From NCBI GenBank assembly GCA_002390425.1, contig DGPL01000024.1:3426-39018 (forward strand): a DNA stretch of 35,593 bases, given 5' to 3'. Shown here in pieces: positions 32,111-35,593 of the stretch. A model generated the notes under the pieces. That model was not told the DNA's origin. It was given only the letters and a program-made list of their open reading frames with translations, and did no database searches. Position 1 is the stretch's first letter, and every line of letters starts with the position of its first letter. The position numbers and the translations under genes are program-made. The DNA comes from Kordiimonadaceae bacterium UBA4441. Its GTDB lineage: Bacteria > Pseudomonadota > Alphaproteobacteria > Sphingomonadales > Emcibacteraceae.

Positions 32111-34618
32111 TTAGTTGACTTTTGACTTTATTTTTTTTGTGGGCGTTGCAATAAAAGGGTCCTCTGGCCAAGGGTGTTTTGGATAGCGTCCTTTCATCTC
32201 TTTTCTCACTTCCTTATAGGAGGAATTCCAGAACCCTTTTAAATCAGTCGTGATCTGTAATGGTCGGCCGGCAGGAGATAATAAATGCAAAGTTAGATTG
32301 ATTTTTCCATTAACAATTTTGGGACTTTCTAAGGCACCAAACATTTCTTGTAATTTCACCGCCAGCACGGGTGGGTTCACTTCATAATCAATTTTGACAT
32401 TCGAGGCGCTTGGAACTTTAATATGTGATGGCGTTAAATCATCAAGCTTTTTCTGATCTTGCCAATCAAGTGCGTTTTTCAAAATCTCTGTCATATTTAA
32501 TTTTGATAAATTGGCAATCGTCGAGATACCATATAAATAGGGCAACAACCATTCTTCCATATTATTTAATAAAGCTTGATCGGAAAAATCCACAGTGATT
32601 TCATTGTGAATTTTAAGTAATTCAATGCGGCGGCGTAATGCCATACTCTTTTTATTCCAAGGCAAGATGGATAAACCAAGTTTTCTAATTCCATAGAGCA
32701 TGGCTTCTGATATTTGATCGCTGTCAGGATTATTTATTTTGACAATTTGAAGAGGTAATTTCCCAAGAAGTGTTTTTTCTTCTGCAAGAACAGATCTAGA
32801 GCGATCGTCCCATGATATGTCTGGTTCGGTATCAATCTGCTTATTAAAATAATCCTCAAGGTCTTGACGATCGATTGGGGCCGCTAAAAATATTCTTGCG
32901 TCTTTCGCACCTTTATCCAAGTAACCAACTGCCAAAAATTGATTTATCATCAATGGGTCATCTGGCAGTAATTTGGCTCCACGGCCACCAGATAACAAAT
33001 ATGCCCCTTCAGAGCCTTTTCGCAAGCCGGCTATTCTATCGGGGAACGCAAATGATAGGCATAAACCTGTCTTGTCAATATCTACGAAAGCTTCATCCAT
33101 TCGAAAATTTCTGTGCCTTATCTTTACTTGTTGAAGAATTCTTTTTGCTACAGTTATTTTAGACCCTAATTTTTTCGCCTCTGTAATTTCGTTCTTCTTA
33201 ATATGATTTAATGCCTCTATTCTAAGGCGCAAATCAGCGGTTCTTTGATCCGGCTTTAAAGATAAAATATCGCGTTCTTCAAGAAGCGCTGCGATATATA
33301 GGGCCAATGTACCGTGGCCAATTTCTTCAGCCTTAATCACCATATGTGATAATCGCGGATGCATGGGAAGGGACGCCATCTTCTTTCCAAATGCTGTGAT
33401 GCCATTATCATTTAATGCTTCTAATGATTTGAGCAAATCTATTGCGCGATCAATGACCGCTTTATCTGGCTGATCCAACCATTTTAAATCGCTTAAATTA
33501 CGTACCCCCCATTGATTTAAACTTAAAACCAGTGACGTTAAATCGACACGTTTTATTTCCGGAACCGTAAAAGGAATAAGTGATCGGTCTGCGGCTTCTG
33601 ACCAAAGCCGGTAACATACACCGGCTTCCAATCTTCCTGCTCTGCCCATCCGTTGGTCGGCGGACGCTTTTGATAACATTTTCGTTTCAAGGCCTGGCAT
33701 GCCGCTTTTGGTATCATAAAATGCATTTCTTGAAAGGCCGCTATCAATGACGATACGTATGCCTTCAATGGTAAGACTTGTTTCGGCAATTGCCGTTGCA
33801 AGAACCACTTTACGTTCTTCTTTTTTGGTGGGTTTTATCGCCTTATCTTGATCAGCAAAATTCATCATTCCGTATAAGGGATTGATAGATACATTATGAC
33901 CCAGCGGCTTTTCTTCTAATAATTTTTTTGTTCTTTCGATTTCTCCTGCGCCCGGCAAAAATGCTAATATGCTGCCCTTTTCTTCATTAAGCGCTTTAAG
34001 AATAGCGGATGTCATGGCTTGTTCAATTCGCTCATTGGGTTTTCGCGGCAGGAACCGCTTTTCAACAGGAAAAGCTTGACCTTGACTGGTAATAATGGGC
34101 GCATGATCCATTAATATTGATACTTTATCACCGTCTAAAGTCGCAGACATAATAATCAATTTGAAATCGTCTCTTAAACCTTCCTGAATATCAAGACATA
34201 AAGCCAAGCCGAGATCTGCTTCAATTGAGCGTTCATGAAACTCATCAAAAATGACTAAGCCAATATTTTTAAGCTCTGGATCAGACTGTAATTGTCGCGT
34301 TAAGATACCTTCGGTAACAACTTCAATTTTTGTATTTGGGCCTACCTTGGTTTCCATACGGACTCGGTACCCGATGGTTTCTCCTACTTTTTCCCCAAGA
34401 ATGGACGCCATGCGGTTTGCGGCCGCCCTCGCCGCTAATCTGCGCGGCTCCAGCATGATGATTTTGCGATTCTTTAAAAATGGCTCATTTAATAACTCAA
34501 GTGGAACAACGGTCGTCTTACCCGCGCCAGGTGGCGCCTGTAAAACCAATGAATTGTGTGATGAAATTTTCTTTTTTACTTCAGGAATAATTTCATAAAT
34601 AGGTAACGGTGAAGTCAT
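32111..34618 (-). CDS. hrpB: ATP-dependent helicase HrpB
   Basis: This 835-residue DEAH/RHA-type helicase has Walker A PPGAGKTTVVP near residue 32, the DEFH box in VIFDEFHERSIEADL, motif III MSATLDG, and the C-terminal helicase motifs ATAIAETSLTIEGI and QRMGRAGR. The long HrpB-specific C-terminal region ends in a Lys-rich tail. Length is normal for HrpB. I start it at ATG 34618 (MTSPLPIYEI); in-frame TTG codons at 34648 would extend it by ten residues. The physiological role of HrpB is poorly defined. No clear terminator follows, so some readthrough into the nrdA leader is possible. Confidence 0.94.
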   Translation of the reverse strand: MTSPLPIYEIIPEVKKKISSHNSLVLQAPPGAGKTTVVPLELLNEPFLKNRKIIMLEPRRLAARAAANRMASILGEKVGETIGYRVRMETKVGPNTKIEVVTEGILTRQLQSDPELKNIGLVIFDEFHERSIEADLGLALCLDIQEGLRDDFKLIIMSATLDGDKVSILMDHAPIITSQGQAFPVEKRFLPRKPNERIEQAMTSAILKALNEEKGSILAFLPGAGEIERTKKLLEEKPLGHNVSINPLYGMMNFADQDKAIKPTKKEERKVVLATAIAETSLTIEGIRIVIDSGLSRNAFYDTKSGMPGLETKMLSKASADQRMGRAGRLEAGVCYRLWSEAADRSLIPFTVPEIKRVDLTSLVLSLNQWGVRNLSDLKWLDQPDKAVIDRAIDLLKSLEALNDNGITAFGKKMASLPMHPRLSHMVIKAEEIGHGTLALYIAALLEERDILSLKPDQRTADLRLRIEALNHIKKNEITEAKKLGSKITVAKRILQQVKIRHRNFRMDEAFVDIDKTGLCLSFAFPDRIAGLRKGSEGAYLLSGGRGAKLLPDDPLMINQFLAVGYLDKGAKDARIFLAAPIDRQDLEDYFNKQIDTEPDISWDDRSRSVLAEEKTLLGKLPLQIVKINNPDSDQISEAMLYGIRKLGLSILPWNKKSMALRRRIELLKIHNEITVDFSDQALLNNMEEWLLPYLYGISTIANLSKLNMTEILKNALDWQDQKKLDDLTPSHIKVPSASNVKIDYEVNPPVLAVKLQEMFGALESPKIVNGKINLTLHLLSPAGRPLQITTDLKGFWNSSYKEVRKEMKGRYPKHPWPEDPFIATPTKKIKSKVN

Positions 34619-34754
34619 AACTTCTTGTTTAAATGTCCTAATCAACAATGTAAATATTCTAAATCATCTAAGTGAATGATAACCATATTCTAAAATATTC
34701 TTTCCTTTATATTACATGTAAAAGAATTTTCTGCGGATTTGTTGATTTTTAAAC

Positions 34755-34784
34755 TTGCATTTTTCATTTCACACTGTACATATA
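34755..34784 (+). promoter_or_regulatory. Weak promoter candidate ahead of the structured RNA / gltB
   Basis: TTGCAT (34755-34760) and CATATA (34779-34784) are 18 bases apart and would start transcription near 34791, just before the structured element. Both hexamers are imperfect, so this is tentative. Confidence 0.3.
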
Positions 34785-34807
34785 GCCCTTGGATACAGTT
34801 ATAGAGT

Positions 34808-34950
34808 GCTGCATATGACGGGTTAAACCCTGTTTAACGAAACCGTTCGCAGCAATCGTCTACAAAAATACCGGGTACGGATTAACTTGCATTCCTTGTT
34901 GGAATCGATGATCCGAGATGCTCGGTCTAATTGTGCGTTAAATTTTTTTA
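34808..34950 (+). ncRNA. Candidate structured RNA or leader/attenuator upstream of gltB
   Basis: The 361-base gap between hrpB and gltB contains two folded modules on the plus strand. Module 1 is a nested hairpin: GCTGC/GCAGC (34808-34812, 34849-34853), ACGG/CCGT (34818-34821, 34843-34846) and GTTAAAC/GTTTAAC (34822-34828, 34832-34838) around a three-base loop. Module 2 is a possible three-way junction: TTAAC (34882-34886) with GTTAA (34937-34941), enclosing hairpins ATTCC/GGAAT (34891-34905) and CCGAG/CTCGG (34913-34925), and followed at once by a run of seven T ending near 34949. That suggests a terminator, either of a stand-alone RNA of about 160 nt or of an attenuated gltB leader. I do not recognise a known family. 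Confidence 0.5.
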
Positions 34951-35009
34951 TGTTTTAAAAAATTTTAGCGCCGTGTGTATTGATAATAAAATTTGTAAGG
35001 ACAATTGAA

Positions 35010-35593
35010 ATGACCCCTCAGGTGCCATTGTATCGTCGCGGACTGCCAAAATCACAGGGACTTTATAACCCTGAAAACGAACATGACAGTTGCGGTATTG
35101 GATTTTTAGCAAACATTAAAGGTGTAAAAAGTCATTCTATTGTAAAACAAGGCTTGCAAATCTTGGAGAACCTCACTCATCGTGGTGCTGTCGGCGCAGA
35201 CCCTCTTGCGGGTGATGGTGCCGGAATTCTTTTACAAATTCCAGATCAATTCATGCAAGAAGAAACCAAGAGAATAGGAATTAATTTACCTAAAGAAGGC
35301 GAATATGGCATTCTGATGATTTTCTTGCCGCACGAAGAAAAAGTGCGTGAAAAAATTAAGAACGTTTTTGAAGATTTGGTCTCCCAAGAGGGTCAAAAAT
35401 TCCTGGGCTGGCGTGATGTGCCGACGGACAATTCCAAATTTAGTGAAAATGTGAAATCAACCGAACCTTTTATTGCCCAAGGATTTGTTGGCCAAGCAGA
35501 TAACATTAAACGAAATTGTGATTTCGAACTAAAGCTCTATATTATCCGGAAACAACTATCCAATATTGTCTTGGAAATGAAAGAAGATACAAG
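35010..35593 (+). CDS. gltB: Glutamate synthase (NADPH) large subunit, N-terminal part (runs off right edge)
   Basis: The first 194 codons are present. The N-terminal nucleophile cysteine is Cys28 in EHDSCGIGFLANIKG, so a 27-residue propeptide would be removed. LTHRGAVGADPLAGDGAGIL is the class II glutamine amidotransferase signature of GltB. The enzyme transfers the glutamine amide to 2-oxoglutarate, giving two glutamates, with the GltD subunit supplying electrons. TAAGG lies nine bases before ATG 35010. The stop and gltD lie outside the window. A candidate regulatory RNA sits about 60 bases upstream. Confidence 0.96.
   Translation, partial: MTPQVPLYRRGLPKSQGLYNPENEHDSCGIGFLANIKGVKSHSIVKQGLQILENLTHRGAVGADPLAGDGAGILLQIPDQFMQEETKRIGINLPKEGEYGILMIFLPHEEKVREKIKNVFEDLVSQEGQKFLGWRDVPTDNSKFSENVKSTEPFIAQGFVGQADNIKRNCDFELKLYIIRKQLSNIVLEMKEDT

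Noticed and set aside
34251..34598. A 115-codon open frame antisense to hrpB
   Set aside because: It overlaps the conserved HrpB ATPase motifs and shows no protein-like pattern of its own.
34791..34950. The gltB upstream element as permuted tmRNA or a cobalamin-type riboswitch
   Set aside because: I found no tag-peptide reading frame, no tRNA-like acceptor pairing and no recognisable riboswitch core motif.
1..35593. Mobile elements, CRISPR arrays, tRNA or rRNA genes
   Set aside because: No transposase or integrase, no regularly spaced repeats and no cloverleaf were seen while reading both strands.

Overview
The window looks like a stretch of chromosome from a low-GC alphaproteobacterium. 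Several genes point there: a DUF2794 gene and a FlaEY-like beta-propeller gene, both families I know mainly from Alphaproteobacteria; ccmA/ccmB placed divergently from acnA; and an O-glycosylation ligase of the exosortase-A-associated type. Genes are tightly packed and mostly housekeeping. I see no tRNA, rRNA, CRISPR array, insertion sequence or prophage. Genus-level placement is not possible from this sequence.

Layout, left to right. (1) 1-1.3 kb: 3' end of a secreted RTX-type calcium-binding repeat protein. (2) 1.3-2.7 kb: ccmB and ccmA (haem exporter for cytochrome c maturation), minus strand. (3) 2.8-6.8 kb: a small membrane protein, aconitase acnA, and an unknown multi-pass membrane protein. 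(4) 6.9-9.6 kb: htpG with a sigma-32-like promoter, and a GST-family gene. (5) 9.6-9.75 kb: a strong candidate for an undescribed minus-strand small RNA. (6) 9.8-15.7 kb: DUF2794, nadB, an orphan ABC ATPase, and polA. (7) 15.7-18.9 kb: a FliL-like exported protein and a FlaEY-like gene broken by one frameshift and two in-frame TAA codons. (8) 19.0-22.4 kb: yggT, folD, a MATE exporter and plsC. (9) 22.4-25.4 kb: an XRE-cupin regulator followed by kbl-tdh (threonine to glycine plus acetyl-CoA), with palindromes in front of both the regulator and kbl. (10) 25.4-26.9 kb: a 40-residue membrane peptide and an orphan O-glycosylation/O-antigen ligase behind a 14-codon leader. (11) 26.9-28.9 kb: msrA, an aldo/keto reductase and msrB. 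(12) 28.9-32.1 kb: nrdA-nrdB (class I ribonucleotide reductase without an ATP cone) behind a promoter overlapped by an NrdR-like box and a long leader. (13) 32.1-34.6 kb: hrpB helicase. (14) 34.8-35.6 kb: a candidate structured RNA or leader ahead of gltB, which runs off the right edge.

Functional themes are central metabolism (acnA, folD, nadB, kbl-tdh, gltB), DNA supply and repair (polA, nrdAB), protein repair and folding (msrA, msrB, htpG) and envelope functions (ccmAB, plsC, MATE, O-ligase, RTX protein). The least ordinary items are the two candidate structured RNAs, the decaying FlaEY-like gene, the paired palindromes around the XRE-cupin gene, and a cysteine-rich reading frame in the nrdA leader.
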